A stretch of 50,227 nucleotides of DNA from JBHHZJ01 sp046758005 (GTDB lineage: Bacteria > Pseudomonadota > Alphaproteobacteria > Kiloniellales > J153), in NCBI GenBank assembly GCA_046758005.1, contig JBHHZJ010000012.1:1-50227 (forward strand), written 5' to 3'. Within the stretch, counting starts at the first letter, position 1; the number at the start of each line of letters is the position of its first letter. The position numbers and the translations under genes are program-made. Below the pieces are notes generated by a model that searched no databases, was not told where the DNA came from, and was given only the letters and a program-made list of their open reading frames with translations. Below are positions 37,203-46,716 of the stretch, piece after piece.

Positions 37203-40200
37203 CACCGACCTTGAAGGAGCTGCCGCCGTCCGGCCGGCTGCTGATCGCCAACGCGCCGGAAGGACTCGATGCGCTGGTGCTGGCGGGGCTTGCGGCCGAG
37301 GCGGCGCCGCGGCCGCTGCTCCACGTGGCGCGCGACGAGGTGCGCATGGCGCGCACGGCCGAGGCGCTTCGCTTCTTCGCGCCGCAGGTGGAGGTGCTCG
37401 CCTTTCCCGCGTGGGACTGTCTGCCCTACGACCGGGTCGGCCCGCACCGGGACGTCCTTGCGCGGCGCATCGACGTGCTGACCCGCCTGATCGACCCCGA
37501 GGCGGCGGCCGCGGGCCGGGTGGTGGTCACGACGGTCAACGCGCTGCTGCAGCGGCTGCCGCCGCGCGGCGCGTTCGCCGGCCGCGTGCTCGAAGGCCGC
37601 GTCGGCGCGCCGCTCGAGCGCGGCACGCTCACCGACTACCTCACCCGCAACGGCTATTGCCGCGCCGAGACCGTGGGCGAGCCGGGCGAGTACGCCCTGC
37701 GCGGCGGGATCGTCGACCTGTTCCCGCCCGGCGAGGAGCAGCCGCTGCGGCTCGACTTCTTCGGCGACGAGTTGGAAAGCGTCCGCCGCTTCGATCCCCT
37801 GACCCAACGCACCACCGGCAAGGCGGGGGCGTTCGTGCTCAAGCCGGTCAGCGAGGTGATCCTGGAGCCGGAGTCGATCGAGCGCTTTCGCGCCGGCTAT
37901 CTCGCGAGCTTCGGCGCCGTGACCCGCGAGGACCCTTTGTACGAGGCGATCAGCGCCGGGCGCATGCACCCGGGCATGGAGCACTGGCTGCCGCTGTTCT
38001 ACGAGAGGCTGGAGACGCTGCTCGACTACCTGCCGGCAGCCCCGGTCACGCTCGACCACCAGGCCGAGGAGGCGCGCGATGCGCGGCTGGAGACGATCGA
38101 GGACTACTACGGCGCGCGCAAGGGCCTGGAGCGGGCGACGGCCGCGGAGGGCTGGGTCTACAAGCCGCTGGAGCCGGACCGGCTGTACCTGACCCGCGAG
38201 CAATGGGACGCCTGCCTGGCCGAACGGGGCACGGCCCGGTTCTCGCCGTTTGCCGCGCCGGAGCACGCGCCCGACGTCTTCGATGCCAGAGGCCGGCGCG
38301 GCCGCGACTTTGCCGGAGCGCGGGCGAGCGCGGCGGCCAATTTGTTCGACGTGGTCAACGCCCACATCGCCGCGGAGCGGGCCGCCGGCCGCCGCGTCCT
38401 GGTGACCGGTTACAGCGCCGGGACGCGCGAGCGCCTCGGCGCGCTCCTGCGCGAGCACGGCCTGTCGGACCTGGGCGTGGCCGCAAGCTGGCCGGAGGCG
38501 CAGGAGCTGCCGCCGGGCACGGTGGGGCTGGTCGCCCTCGGCCTCGAGGCCGGGTTCGCCACGCCCGAACTCAGCCTCATCACGGAACAGGACATTCTGG
38601 GCGAACGGATCGCCCGGCCGCCGAGCCGGCGCCGCCGCTCCGAGGACTTCCTGACCGAGGTCTCTGCCCTGCAGGGCGGCGACCTGGTGGTTCACGTCGA
38701 CCACGGGATCGGGCGCTACGAGGGGCTGGTGACGATCGAGGTCGCCGGCGCGCCGCACGACTGCCTGAAGGTGGTCTACCACGGCGGCGACCGCCTGTTC
38801 GTGCCGGTCGAGAACATCGAGGTCCTGTCGCGCTTCGGCTCGGAGGACGCCCAGGTCGAGCTCGACCGGCTGGGCGGCGCCAACTGGCAGGCGCGCAAGG
38901 CGCGGGTCAAGCGGCGCCTCAGGGACATCGCCGACAAGCTGATCAAGCTCGCCGCGGCGCGCGCCATGCACGCGGCCGACGTGCTGGAGCCGCCGTCCGG
39001 CCTGTACGACGAATTCGCCGCGCGCTTCCCCTATCCGGAGACCGAGGACCAGCTGCGCGCCATCGAGGACACGCTGGACGATCTCGCCGCCAACCGCCCG
39101 ATGGACCGCCTAATCTGCGGCGACGTGGGCTTCGGCAAGACCGAGGTGGCGGCGCGCGCCGCCTTCGTCACCGTGATGAACGGCAAGCAGGTGGCGGTCG
39201 TGGTGTCGACCACCCTGCTGTGCCGTCAGCACTACGCGACCTTGGCCGAGCGCTTCGCCGGCCTGCCGGTGCGGATCGCGCAGATCTCGCGCCTGGTCGC
39301 GCCCCGGCACGTGGCCGAGGCCAAGGCGGGGCTGGCCGACGGCACGGTGGACATCGTGATCGGGACTCACGCGCTGCTCGGCAAGTCGATCGCGTTCCGG
39401 GACTTGGGGCTGCTCGTCGTGGACGAGGAACAGCACTTCGGGGTCAAGCAGAAGGAGCGCCTCAAGGAACTGCGCGAGAGCGTGCACGTGCTCACGCTGA
39501 CCGCCACGCCGATCCCGCGCACCCTGCAGATGGCCATGTCCGGGGTCAAGGAGATGAGCCTGATCGCAACCCCGCCGGTCGATCGCCTGGCGGTGCGCAC
39601 CTTCGTTGTGCCCTACGACCCCGTGGTCGTACGCGAGGCGCTCCTGCGCGAGCACTACCGCGGCGGCCAGGCCTTTTACGTGTGCCCGCGCGTCGAGGAC
39701 CTGCCGGGGCTGGCCGAGCGGCTGAGGACGCTGGTCCCGGAGGTCAAGCTCGCGGTCGCGCACGGGCGCCTGCCCGCCGCCGAGCTGGAGCGGGTCATGA
39801 CCGGCTTCTACGACGGCCGCTTCGACGTGTTGCTGTCGACCCAGATCATCGAGTCGGGGCTCGACATCCCGACCGCCAACACCCTGGTCGTGCACCGCGC
39901 CGACATGTTCGGGCTGGCCCAACTCTACCAGTTGCGCGGGCGGATCGGCCGCTCCAAGGTGCGCGGCTACGCCTACCTCACGCTGCCGCCGGGACGGCTC
40001 CTGACGCCGGCCGCGCAGAAGCGCCTCGACGTGATGCAGACTTTGGATACCTTGGGGGCGGGTTTCACGCTCGCCAGCTACGACCTCGACATCCGCGGCG
40101 CGGGCAACCTGCTGGGCGAGGAGCAGTCGGGCCACATCCGCGAGGTCGGGATCGAGCTGTACCAGCAGATGCTCGAGGACGCTGTGACCGCGGCGCGCGG

Positions 40201-40678
40201 CGCGCCGGCCGGCGAGGCGGCGGCCGAGCCGTTCACGCCGCAGATCAACATCGGCAGCCCGGTGCTCATTCCGGAAACCTACGTCGCCGACCTCAACGTC
40301 CGCCTCGGCCTCTACCGGCGCCTGTCCAGGCTGGTGGACCGGGCCGAGATCGAGGGCTTCGCCGCCGAGCTGATCGACCGCTTCGGAGCGCTCCCGCCCG
40401 AGGTCGAGAACCTGCTGCAGGTCGTCGCGATCAAGCGGCTGTGCCGCGACGCCGGGGTGGAGAAGGTGGACGCCGGGCCCAAGGGCGCCGTGGTCTCGTT
40501 CTACAAGGACCGCTTCGCCAAGCCGGACGGCCTGGTGCGCTTCATCGAGCGCCAGGCCGGCACGGTCAGGCTGCGCCCGGACCACAAGCTCGTCTACCGC
40601 CGCCAGTGGCACGACCCGGGCGAGCGCGTGCGCGGCGTGCGCCGCCTGATGGACGCACTCGCCAAGGTGGCGGCGTAG
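37199..40678 (+). CDS. mfd: Transcription-repair coupling factor Mfd
   Basis: A 1159-residue ATP-driven translocase that removes RNA polymerase stalled at lesions and recruits UvrA. Order of parts: UvrB-like N-terminal region, RNA-polymerase interaction domain near 485-545 (GDLVVHVDHGIGRYEGL), helicase domains with Walker A GDVGFGKT, DEEQHFGVKQ, ATPIPRTLQMA and QLRGRIGRS, and a C-terminal autoinhibitory part near 1030-1150. The length is normal. It starts with TTG at 37199 within the sdhE stop (TTGA), so it is translationally coupled. Confidence 0.96.
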   Translation: MTPTLKELPPSGRLLIANAPEGLDALVLAGLAAEAAPRPLLHVARDEVRMARTAEALRFFAPQVEVLAFPAWDCLPYDRVGPHRDVLARRIDVLTRLIDPEAAAAGRVVVTTVNALLQRLPPRGAFAGRVLEGRVGAPLERGTLTDYLTRNGYCRAETVGEPGEYALRGGIVDLFPPGEEQPLRLDFFGDELESVRRFDPLTQRTTGKAGAFVLKPVSEVILEPESIERFRAGYLASFGAVTREDPLYEAISAGRMHPGMEHWLPLFYERLETLLDYLPAAPVTLDHQAEEARDARLETIEDYYGARKGLERATAAEGWVYKPLEPDRLYLTREQWDACLAERGTARFSPFAAPEHAPDVFDARGRRGRDFAGARASAAANLFDVVNAHIAAERAAGRRVLVTGYSAGTRERLGALLREHGLSDLGVAASWPEAQELPPGTVGLVALGLEAGFATPELSLITEQDILGERIARPPSRRRRSEDFLTEVSALQGGDLVVHVDHGIGRYEGLVTIEVAGAPHDCLKVVYHGGDRLFVPVENIEVLSRFGSEDAQVELDRLGGANWQARKARVKRRLRDIADKLIKLAAARAMHAADVLEPPSGLYDEFAARFPYPETEDQLRAIEDTLDDLAANRPMDRLICGDVGFGKTEVAARAAFVTVMNGKQVAVVVSTTLLCRQHYATLAERFAGLPVRIAQISRLVAPRHVAEAKAGLADGTVDIVIGTHALLGKSIAFRDLGLLVVDEEQHFGVKQKERLKELRESVHVLTLTATPIPRTLQMAMSGVKEMSLIATPPVDRLAVRTFVVPYDPVVVREALLREHYRGGQAFYVCPRVEDLPGLAERLRTLVPEVKLAVAHGRLPAAELERVMTGFYDGRFDVLLSTQIIESGLDIPTANTLVVHRADMFGLAQLYQLRGRIGRSKVRGYAYLTLPPGRLLTPAAQKRLDVMQTLDTLGAGFTLASYDLDIRGAGNLLGEEQSGHIREVGIELYQQMLEDAVTAARGAPAGEAAAEPFTPQINIGSPVLIPETYVADLNVRLGLYRRLSRLVDRAEIEGFAAELIDRFGALPPEVENLLQVVAIKRLCRDAGVEKVDAGPKGAVVSFYKDRFAKPDGLVRFIERQAGTVRLRPDHKLVYRRQWHDPGERVRGVRRLMDALAKVAA

Positions 40679-40842
40679 GACACACTCGACCGCTGTGCAG
40701 AACCGCTCTCGGAGCCATGGGCGCGCTTGACCCGGCCATCCGGGAATACCGACCGAGCCAATGATCCAACCGGGGGGTCGCCATTTGCGCCACGGACCCT
40801 CGCATCAAGCGCGTGGGTGACGACGTCGGCCATGTGGCTGGG

Positions 40843-41502
40843 TCAGGCCTCGCCAACCTCGTCGGCGGCCTCCTCCCCCTCCTCGTTGGCCAGGTCGAAG
40901 AGCCGGAACAGGATCTCCGGCGGGTGCGCGCCGGCGAGAGCGTAGTGGCCGTTGAAGATGAAGCAAGGCACGCCGTTGATCCCGGCCCGGCGCGCGGCGG
41001 CGTCCTCGGCGCGGACCACGTCGGCCTCCGCGTCGCTGTTCAGGAAGGCGCGCACCTCCTCGGGGTCGAGACCGGCGGCCTCGGCCGCCGCCACAAGGAT
41101 TTCCACCTCGCCGATGTTCTCGCCGCGCAGGAAATAGGCCGCGAACAGGGCCTCGACGATCTCGTCCTGACGTTGCTTGGCCTCCGCGAAGCGGATCAGG
41201 CGGTGCGAATCGACGGTGTTCGGCGTGCGCGCGATGCGCTCGAAGGCGAAGGGGATGCCCTCGGATTCGCCGGCCGCGCGCACCTGGGCGTAGACCGCCT
41301 GGGCGTTCAGCGCCCCGCCGAACTTGAGCTCGAGGTAACGCCCTCGCTCCATGCCCTCGGACGGCATGTCCGGGTTGAGCTGGAAGGCGCGCCAGCGCAC
41401 CGTCAGGTCCGGCTGGGGCCGCTCCTCCAGGGCGCGCTCGAGCCGGCGCTTGCCGATGAAGCACCAGGGGCAGATCGTGTCGGAGAAGATGTCGATGTGC
41501 AT
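40843..41502 (-). CDS. DsbA/FrnE-like thioredoxin-fold oxidoreductase
   Basis: A 219-residue cytosolic protein of the FrnE branch. The active site CPWC is close to the N-terminus (DIFSDTICPWCFIGKRRLE), with no signal peptide, and the C-terminal cis-proline region is GINGVPCFIFNG, carrying an additional Cys. Relatives are thiol-disulfide oxidoreductases or 2-hydroxychromene-carboxylate isomerase-like proteins. The ATG at 41502 gives the usual family start. It ends before the mfd stop on the other strand with a 164-bp gap and is divergent from the acyl-CoA ligase operon. Confidence 0.9.
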   Translation of the reverse strand: MHIDIFSDTICPWCFIGKRRLERALEERPQPDLTVRWRAFQLNPDMPSEGMERGRYLELKFGGALNAQAVYAQVRAAGESEGIPFAFERIARTPNTVDSHRLIRFAEAKQRQDEIVEALFAAYFLRGENIGEVEILVAAAEAAGLDPEEVRAFLNSDAEADVVRAEDAAARRAGINGVPCFIFNGHYALAGAHPPEILFRLFDLANEEGEEAADEVGEA

Positions 41503-41614
41503 GGGCTCGCTCCCGCGGTGGACCGGGCTTGACCTCGGTCCGCCCGCGCCCAACCATAGCGCAAATCCGCCGCCCCGCGTAAGGGGCGGGCAGGCGTGCA
41601 GGCAGAGACCCTTC

Positions 41615-43261
41615 ATGAGCGCAGCCGCGAGCCGAGCCTCGATTTTCGACCAGAACCTCGAGCGGAACGAGGCCAACCTGGCGCCGCTGACGCCGCTCAC
41701 CTTTCTGCGCCGCGCGGCGGCGGTCTATCCGGACAAGCTCGCGGTCATCCACGGGCGCCGGCGCACCACCTACCGGGAACTCTACCAACGCGCCTGCCGG
41801 CTGGCCTCCGCGCTCGCCCGGCGCGGGGTCAAGCGGGGCGACACGGTCGCGGCGATGGCGCCCAACACGCCGGCCATGCTGGAGGCGCACTATGGGGTGC
41901 CGATGGCCGGGGCCGTGCTCAACGCGCTCAACATCCGCCTGGACGCGGCGACGATCGCCTTCATCCTCGAGCACGGCGAGGCGAAGGTGCTGATCACCGA
42001 CCGGGAGCTGTCGCCCACGGTCAAGGGCGCGCTCGCCCAGGTCGGGAAACGGCCGCTCGTGATCGATGTGAACGACGCGCCGGCCGAAGGCGGCGAGGCG
42101 CTGGGCGAGATCGAATACGAGGCCTTCCTGGCCGAGGGCGACCCGAGCGTCGACTTCGCCGAGCCGGTGGACGAGTGGCAGTCGATCTCGCTGCTCTACA
42201 CCTCGGGCACGACGGGCAACCCGAAGGGCGTCGTGTACAGCCACCGGGGCGCCTACCTGAACGCCTTCGGCAACATGATCACCTTCGGGCTCGGGCGCGA
42301 TTCGGTCTACCTGTGGACCCTGCCGATGTTCCACTGCAACGGCTGGACCTACACCTGGGCGGTGACCGCGGCCTGCGGCACGCACGTCTGCCTGCGGAAG
42401 GTCGAGCCGGCCTCGGTGTATTCGCTGATCGCCGAGCACGGGGTGACCCACATGTGCGGCGCGCCGGTCGTGCTCAACGTGCTGGCCCACGCGCCGGACG
42501 CGGCGAAGGCGCGCTTCGCGCACACCGTGGAGATCGCGACCGGCGGGGCGGCCCCGCCCGGCGCCGTGATCGAGGCCATGGAGAGCAACGGGTTCCGCGT
42601 CACGCACCTCTACGGCCTGACCGAAAGCTACGGCCCGGCCACCGTGTGCGCGTGGCACGAGGACTGGGACCGCCTTGGACCGAGCGAGCGTTCGGCCATG
42701 ATGGCGCGCCAGGGAGTGCGCTACCTCACCCTGGAGGACGCCGCGGTGGCGGACCCGAAGACCATGGCGCACGTGCCGCGCGACGGGCGGACGATGGGTG
42801 AGATCATGCTGCGCGGCAACACCGTCATGAAGGGGTACCTGAAGAACCCCTCGGCCACGCGGGAGGCTTTCGAGGGTGGCTGGTTCCACACCGGCGACCT
42901 GGCCGTGCGCCACCCGGACGGCTACATCGAGGTCAAGGACCGCTCCAAGGACATCATCATCTCGGGCGGCGAGAACATTTCGAGCCTCGAGGTCGAGGAG
43001 GTGCTGTACCGCCACGCCAAGGTGCTCGAGGCCGCGGTCGTCGCGCGCCCGGACGCGAAGTGGGGCGAAAGCCCTTGCGCCTTCGTCGCCCTCAAGGACG
43101 GCGAGAGCGCCACGGCGGAGGAGATCATCGCCTTCTGCCGCGCGCGCATGGCCCGCTTCAAGACGCCGAAAACCGTGGTCTTCGGCCCCCTGCCCAAGAC
43201 CTCGACGGGCAAGATCCAGAAGTTCGTGCTGCGCGAGCGGGCGCGGGCGCTCGGCGGATGA
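41615..43261 (+). CDS. Acyl-CoA ligase, AMP-forming (LvaE-like candidate)
   Basis: A 548-residue ANL-superfamily enzyme that activates a carboxylic acid to its CoA thioester through an acyl-AMP. Motifs: LLYTSGTTGNPKGVVYSH (P-loop A3), YGLTES (A5), TGD in GGWFHTGDLAV (A7), and the C-terminal catalytic lysine in STGKIQKFVL. The length is normal and it fits the medium-chain (AlkK/DmdB-like) branch. It is the first of five genes in one operon; its stop overlaps the SDR start (ATGA). The set of five matches the levulinate pathway genes lvaABCDE, where LvaE makes levulinyl-CoA, so a short 4-oxo or 4-hydroxy acid is a good candidate substrate. The chain length preference is inference. Confidence 0.9.
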   Translation: MSAAASRASIFDQNLERNEANLAPLTPLTFLRRAAAVYPDKLAVIHGRRRTTYRELYQRACRLASALARRGVKRGDTVAAMAPNTPAMLEAHYGVPMAGAVLNALNIRLDAATIAFILEHGEAKVLITDRELSPTVKGALAQVGKRPLVIDVNDAPAEGGEALGEIEYEAFLAEGDPSVDFAEPVDEWQSISLLYTSGTTGNPKGVVYSHRGAYLNAFGNMITFGLGRDSVYLWTLPMFHCNGWTYTWAVTAACGTHVCLRKVEPASVYSLIAEHGVTHMCGAPVVLNVLAHAPDAAKARFAHTVEIATGGAAPPGAVIEAMESNGFRVTHLYGLTESYGPATVCAWHEDWDRLGPSERSAMMARQGVRYLTLEDAAVADPKTMAHVPRDGRTMGEIMLRGNTVMKGYLKNPSATREAFEGGWFHTGDLAVRHPDGYIEVKDRSKDIIISGGENISSLEVEEVLYRHAKVLEAAVVARPDAKWGESPCAFVALKDGESATAEEIIAFCRARMARFKTPKTVVFGPLPKTSTGKIQKFVLRERARALGG

Positions 43262-44031
43262 ACGCGGCCGCGTCCCCGTTCGGCCTGGAGGGCCACGCCG
43301 CCATCGTGACCGGCGCTTCGAGCGGGCTCGGCCGGCACTTCGCGCTGACCCTCGCGCGCGCCGGGGCCAAGGTGGCGCTCGCCGCCCGCCGGCTGGACCG
43401 GCTGGCCGAGTTGGCCCGGCAGATCGAGGCCTTCGACGGCCGGGGGTTGCCGGTGGCGCTCGACGTGACCGACGCCGAATCGGTGCGCGCCTGCGTCGAT
43501 ACGGCGGAGACGGAGCTGGGGCCGGTCTCGATCCTGGTCAACAGCGCCGGGCTGGCCATCGACCGGCCGCTGTTCGAGCAGGGGGAGGCGGACTGGGACC
43601 GGGTCGTCGACACCAACCTGAAAGGCGCCTGGCTGATGGCCCAGGAGGTGGCGCGCCACATGACCCGCCTGGGGCACGGCGGCTCGATCATCAACATCGC
43701 CTCGGTCCTTGGCCTGGGCGGGGCGAGCCATGTGCCGGCCTACTGCGCCTCGAAGGCGGGGCTGGTCAACCTGACCCGGGCGCTCGCGGTCGAGCTGGCC
43801 CGGCACGGCATCCGGGTCAACGCGCTCGCGCCCGGCTATTTCGAGACCGAGATGACCCGCGCGTTTCTCGCCAGCGAGGCCGGGCAGGCCGTGGTCAAGC
43901 GCATCCCCGAGCGGCGCTTCGGCCAGCCGGAAGATCTCGACGGCGCGCTCCTCCTGCTCGCCGCGCCGGCTTCGCGTTACATGACCGGCTGCGTCGTCGT
44001 GGTCGACGGCGGCCTCTCCGCGCGACTCTAG
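43258..44031 (+). CDS. Short-chain dehydrogenase/reductase (LvaD-like candidate)
   Basis: A 257-residue classical SDR. The cofactor motif is TGASSGLG, with NSAG in the middle, the catalytic Ser in NIASVLG, and the Tyr/Lys pair in YCASKAG. The C-terminal LAPGYFETEM segment is normal. Its ATG overlaps the ligase stop by four bases. In the levulinate pathway the SDR interconverts the 4-oxoacyl-CoA and the 4-hydroxyacyl-CoA, which would fit its place between ligase and kinase/dehydrogenase. It could also be an ordinary 3-hydroxyacyl-CoA dehydrogenase. A 32-bp gap leads to the acyl-CoA dehydrogenase gene. Confidence 0.9.
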   Translation: MNAAASPFGLEGHAAIVTGASSGLGRHFALTLARAGAKVALAARRLDRLAELARQIEAFDGRGLPVALDVTDAESVRACVDTAETELGPVSILVNSAGLAIDRPLFEQGEADWDRVVDTNLKGAWLMAQEVARHMTRLGHGGSIINIASVLGLGGASHVPAYCASKAGLVNLTRALAVELARHGIRVNALAPGYFETEMTRAFLASEAGQAVVKRIPERRFGQPEDLDGALLLLAAPASRYMTGCVVVVDGGLSARL

Positions 44032-44063
44032 AAATATCAAACACGTCGAACTCGTTTTTGCCG

Positions 44064-45260
44064 ATGGACTTCAACCTCTCTCCCGAAATCGAGGACCTGC
44101 GCCGGCGCTACCGCGGCTTCGTCGAGAACAACGTGATGCCGCTCGAGGCCGACCCGGGCTCCTACGACGGGCACGAGAACATCCGCCTCGACATCCTCGC
44201 GGTGCTGCGCGACAAGGCCAAGGCGGAGGGGCTGTGGGCGCCGCAGATGCCCACGGCGCGCGGCGGGCTGGGCCTGCCGGTCGCCGGCATGGCGGCGTGC
44301 TACGAGGAGATGGGCCGGGCCATATTCGGGCCGGTCGCCTTCAACTGCGCCGCGCCCGACGACGGCAACATGCTGCTCCTCGACAAGGTCGCCAGCGAGG
44401 CGCAGAAGGAGCGCTGGCTGCAGCCGATCATCGACGGCAAGGTGCGCTCCGCCTTCGCCATGACCGAGCCCGCTCCCGGCGCCGGCTCCGATCCCTCGGC
44501 CATGCGCACGCGCGCCGAGCGCAAGGGCGATACCTGGCTCGCCAACGGCCGGAAGTGGTTCATCACCGGCGCCGGCATGGCCCAGCACGTGATCCTGATC
44601 GCCAAGACCTCGGACGACCCGCGCCGGGGCCTCACCGCGTTCCTGGTCGACCGCGACCAGCCGGGCTGGGAGATCGTGCGCCGGGTGCCGATCATGGGCC
44701 CGGAGGAGCACGGCGGCCACTGCGAGATCGAGATCGAGGACCTGGAGATTCCGGATGAGAACCGCCTCATGGAGGTGGGCGACGGGCTCAAGGTCACGCA
44801 GATCCGCCTGGGCACCGCGCGGCTGACCCATTGCATGCGCTGGCTCGGCATGGCCAAGCGGGCGCTCGAGATCGCCGCTGCGTACGTGGCCGCGCGCGAC
44901 AGCTTCGGCATGAAACTGAAGGACCACGAGGGCGTGCAGTGGATGCTGGGCGAGGCCGCCATGGCGATCGAAACGGGCCGGCTGCTCACCATGAAGGCGG
45001 CCCTCAAGCTCGACGGCGGGGACTTCGCGCGCAAGGAGGTTTCGATGGCCAAGATCCAGGTCGCCGACACCCTGCACAAGGCCGTCGACACCGCGATCCA
45101 GCTTTGCGGCGCGCTCGGCTACTCGAAGGACACGCCGCTGGAATGGATGTACCGCTACGCGCGCCAGGCGCGCCTCGTTGACGGCGCGTCCGAGGTGCAC
45201 AAGATGGTGCTGTCCCGCTTCTTCCTGCAAGAAGGCGTCGAATTCTGGGGCTGGCCGTGA
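44064..45260 (+). CDS. Acyl-CoA dehydrogenase of the ACAD10/11 type (LvaC-like candidate)
   Basis: A 398-residue flavoenzyme. FAD/substrate motifs AFAMTEPAPGAGSDPS and WFITGAGMA are followed by the C-terminal helix bundle and the ACAD10/11-like end LVDGASEVHKMVLSRFF. In ACAD10/11 and LvaC, partners of an APH-fold kinase, this type eliminates phosphate from a 4-phosphoacyl-CoA. The next gene is such a kinase and overlaps this stop codon (GTGA). In vertebrate ACAD11 kinase and dehydrogenase are one chain, which supports a common pathway. The oxidation of an ordinary acyl-CoA cannot be excluded. Confidence 0.9.
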   Translation: MDFNLSPEIEDLRRRYRGFVENNVMPLEADPGSYDGHENIRLDILAVLRDKAKAEGLWAPQMPTARGGLGLPVAGMAACYEEMGRAIFGPVAFNCAAPDDGNMLLLDKVASEAQKERWLQPIIDGKVRSAFAMTEPAPGAGSDPSAMRTRAERKGDTWLANGRKWFITGAGMAQHVILIAKTSDDPRRGLTAFLVDRDQPGWEIVRRVPIMGPEEHGGHCEIEIEDLEIPDENRLMEVGDGLKVTQIRLGTARLTHCMRWLGMAKRALEIAAAYVAARDSFGMKLKDHEGVQWMLGEAAMAIETGRLLTMKAALKLDGGDFARKEVSMAKIQVADTLHKAVDTAIQLCGALGYSKDTPLEWMYRYARQARLVDGASEVHKMVLSRFFLQEGVEFWGWP

Positions 45261-46312
45261 CCGCGACGCCGGGCGAGCGGAGGTTCGCGGAGTCCCGGCG
45301 GGCGCTCGAGGGCTTCCTGGCCGCCAGCGCGGACGCGCGGACCGCGCGGCTGGCCGAGGTGCGGCCGCTCGGCGGCGGCGCGATCCAGGAAAACTGGTTG
45401 CTCGACGTGGACTTCGCCGGCGGACCGTTCGCCGGGCGGCAGGCGCTCGTCCTGCGCACGGACTCGCCGTCGGCCGTGGCCGCCAGCCTGTCCCGGGCTC
45501 ACGAATTCGCCGTCCTGCGCGCGGCCTGGAGCGCCGGCGTCGCGGTGCCGGAACCGCTGTGGCTGTGCGACGACCCGGCGGTCCTCGGCAAGCCGTTCCA
45601 CGTCATGCGTCGGGCCGCCGGGATCGCGCTCGGCCGCCGGATCGTCAAGGACTCGAGCCTGGGTGGCGACCGCACGGCGTTGGCGGAGCGGCTGGGAGAG
45701 GAGTTGGCGAAAATCCATGCGATCGCGCCGCCGCGCGCGGACCTTGGCTTCCTCGAGATCCCGTCGCCGGACCCGGCGCGCTTCGCCGTCAACCGCTACC
45801 GTGCCTACCTCGACGTCCTGGGCGCGCCCCGCCCCGGGCTCGAGTGGGGCCTGCGCTGGTGCGAGCTGCACGCGCCGCCGCCCGGCGAGGTGGTGCTCGT
45901 GCACCAGGATTTCCGCACCGGCAACTACATGCTCGACGAGGCCGGCCTGACCGGCATCCTGGACTGGGAGTTCTGCGCCTGGGGCGACCCCATGAGCGAC
46001 GTTGCCTGGTTCTGCGCCAAGTGCTGGCGCTTCGGCCGGAACGACCTGGAGGCCGGCGGCATCGCCCCGCGCGAACCGTTCTACCGCGGCTACGAGCGGG
46101 CCTCGGGCCGCGCCGTGGACCCGGAGCGGGTCGCGTATTGGGAGGTCATGGCGCATATCCGCTGGGCGGTCATCGCCTTGCAGCAGGGCGAGCGGACGCT
46201 GTCGGGCGGGGAGCACTCCCTCGAGCTCGCGCTCACCGGGCGGGTCTATCCGCCCGAGCTGGAACTCGAGATCCTGGAGCTGACCCCGCCGCGGCGCTGG
46301 AGCGCGGCCTGA
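45257..46312 (+). CDS. APH-fold phosphotransferase (LvaA-like candidate)
   Basis: A 351-residue protein kinase-like enzyme of the aminoglycoside phosphotransferase fold, of the kind found fused to or beside acyl-CoA dehydrogenases. Catalytic loop HQDFRTGN (His216, Asp218, Asn223); metal Asp236 in LDWEF; an N-lobe beta hairpin starts RPLGGGAIQENW with a Gly-rich turn. The GTG start overlaps the dehydrogenase stop (GTGA) and the stop overlaps the next ATG (TGATG), so all three are coupled. By analogy with LvaA and ACAD11 it would phosphorylate the 4-hydroxyl of a hydroxyacyl-CoA. It is unlikely to be an antibiotic-resistance gene in this context. Confidence 0.9.
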   Translation: MTATPGERRFAESRRALEGFLAASADARTARLAEVRPLGGGAIQENWLLDVDFAGGPFAGRQALVLRTDSPSAVAASLSRAHEFAVLRAAWSAGVAVPEPLWLCDDPAVLGKPFHVMRRAAGIALGRRIVKDSSLGGDRTALAERLGEELAKIHAIAPPRADLGFLEIPSPDPARFAVNRYRAYLDVLGAPRPGLEWGLRWCELHAPPPGEVVLVHQDFRTGNYMLDEAGLTGILDWEFCAWGDPMSDVAWFCAKCWRFGRNDLEAGGIAPREPFYRGYERASGRAVDPERVAYWEVMAHIRWAVIALQQGERTLSGGEHSLELALTGRVYPPELELEILELTPPRRWSAA

Positions 46313-46716
46313 TGCGCGACCGTCCGGACGGCGCCGTGCTCCTGCGCCTCGCGCGCGCGGCGCTGCTCGATGATCTGCTGGAGCAGCTTCCACAGTCTCA
46401 CCGTTATGCCGCGCTCATGGTTGCCAACGCCATGGCGATCGCGGCGCGCGAGCTCGCGGCTGGTGAGGGGCAACTGAACGACGAGCGGGACTCCCTGGCC
46501 ACGCTGTACGAGGAGCGGCGCGGTCCGCAGGTCTCGGAGCGGGAGCCGGAGACGCTCGGCGAAGCGTTGCTGCGACTCACCTGGCGCCTCGCCGCCGAAA
46601 TCCGCGGCGGCGCGCGCGACGCCGATGCGCGGGTCTACGCCGTGCTGCGGCAAAGCGCGATCGCGCGCGTGCGCGAGACCAATCCGAAGGTGTTGCGCGA
46701 GGCCGGGGTCGAGTGA
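46312..46716 (+). CDS. DUF6285-type small partner protein (LvaB-like candidate)
   Basis: A 134-residue helical protein, last gene of the operon. Its pattern (LLRLARAALLDDLLEQLPQ, then YAALMVANAMAIAARELAAG and a C-terminal helix with REANPK-like RVRETNPKVLREA) fits the small proteins that sit next to APH-fold kinases of acyl-CoA pathways. LvaB of Pseudomonas putida is a small protein required for activity of the LvaA kinase. The ATG lies in TGATG with the kinase stop. I assign the family from context and pattern with moderate confidence. Confidence 0.78.
   Translation: MRDRPDGAVLLRLARAALLDDLLEQLPQSHRYAALMVANAMAIAARELAAGEGQLNDERDSLATLYEERRGPQVSEREPETLGEALLRLTWRLAAEIRGGARDADARVYAVLRQSAIARVRETNPKVLREAGVE

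Noticed and set aside
45257..46312. Aminoglycoside resistance kinase
   Set aside because: It has the fold, but it is translationally coupled to an ACAD10/11-type dehydrogenase and a DUF6285-type gene, which points to acyl-CoA metabolism.
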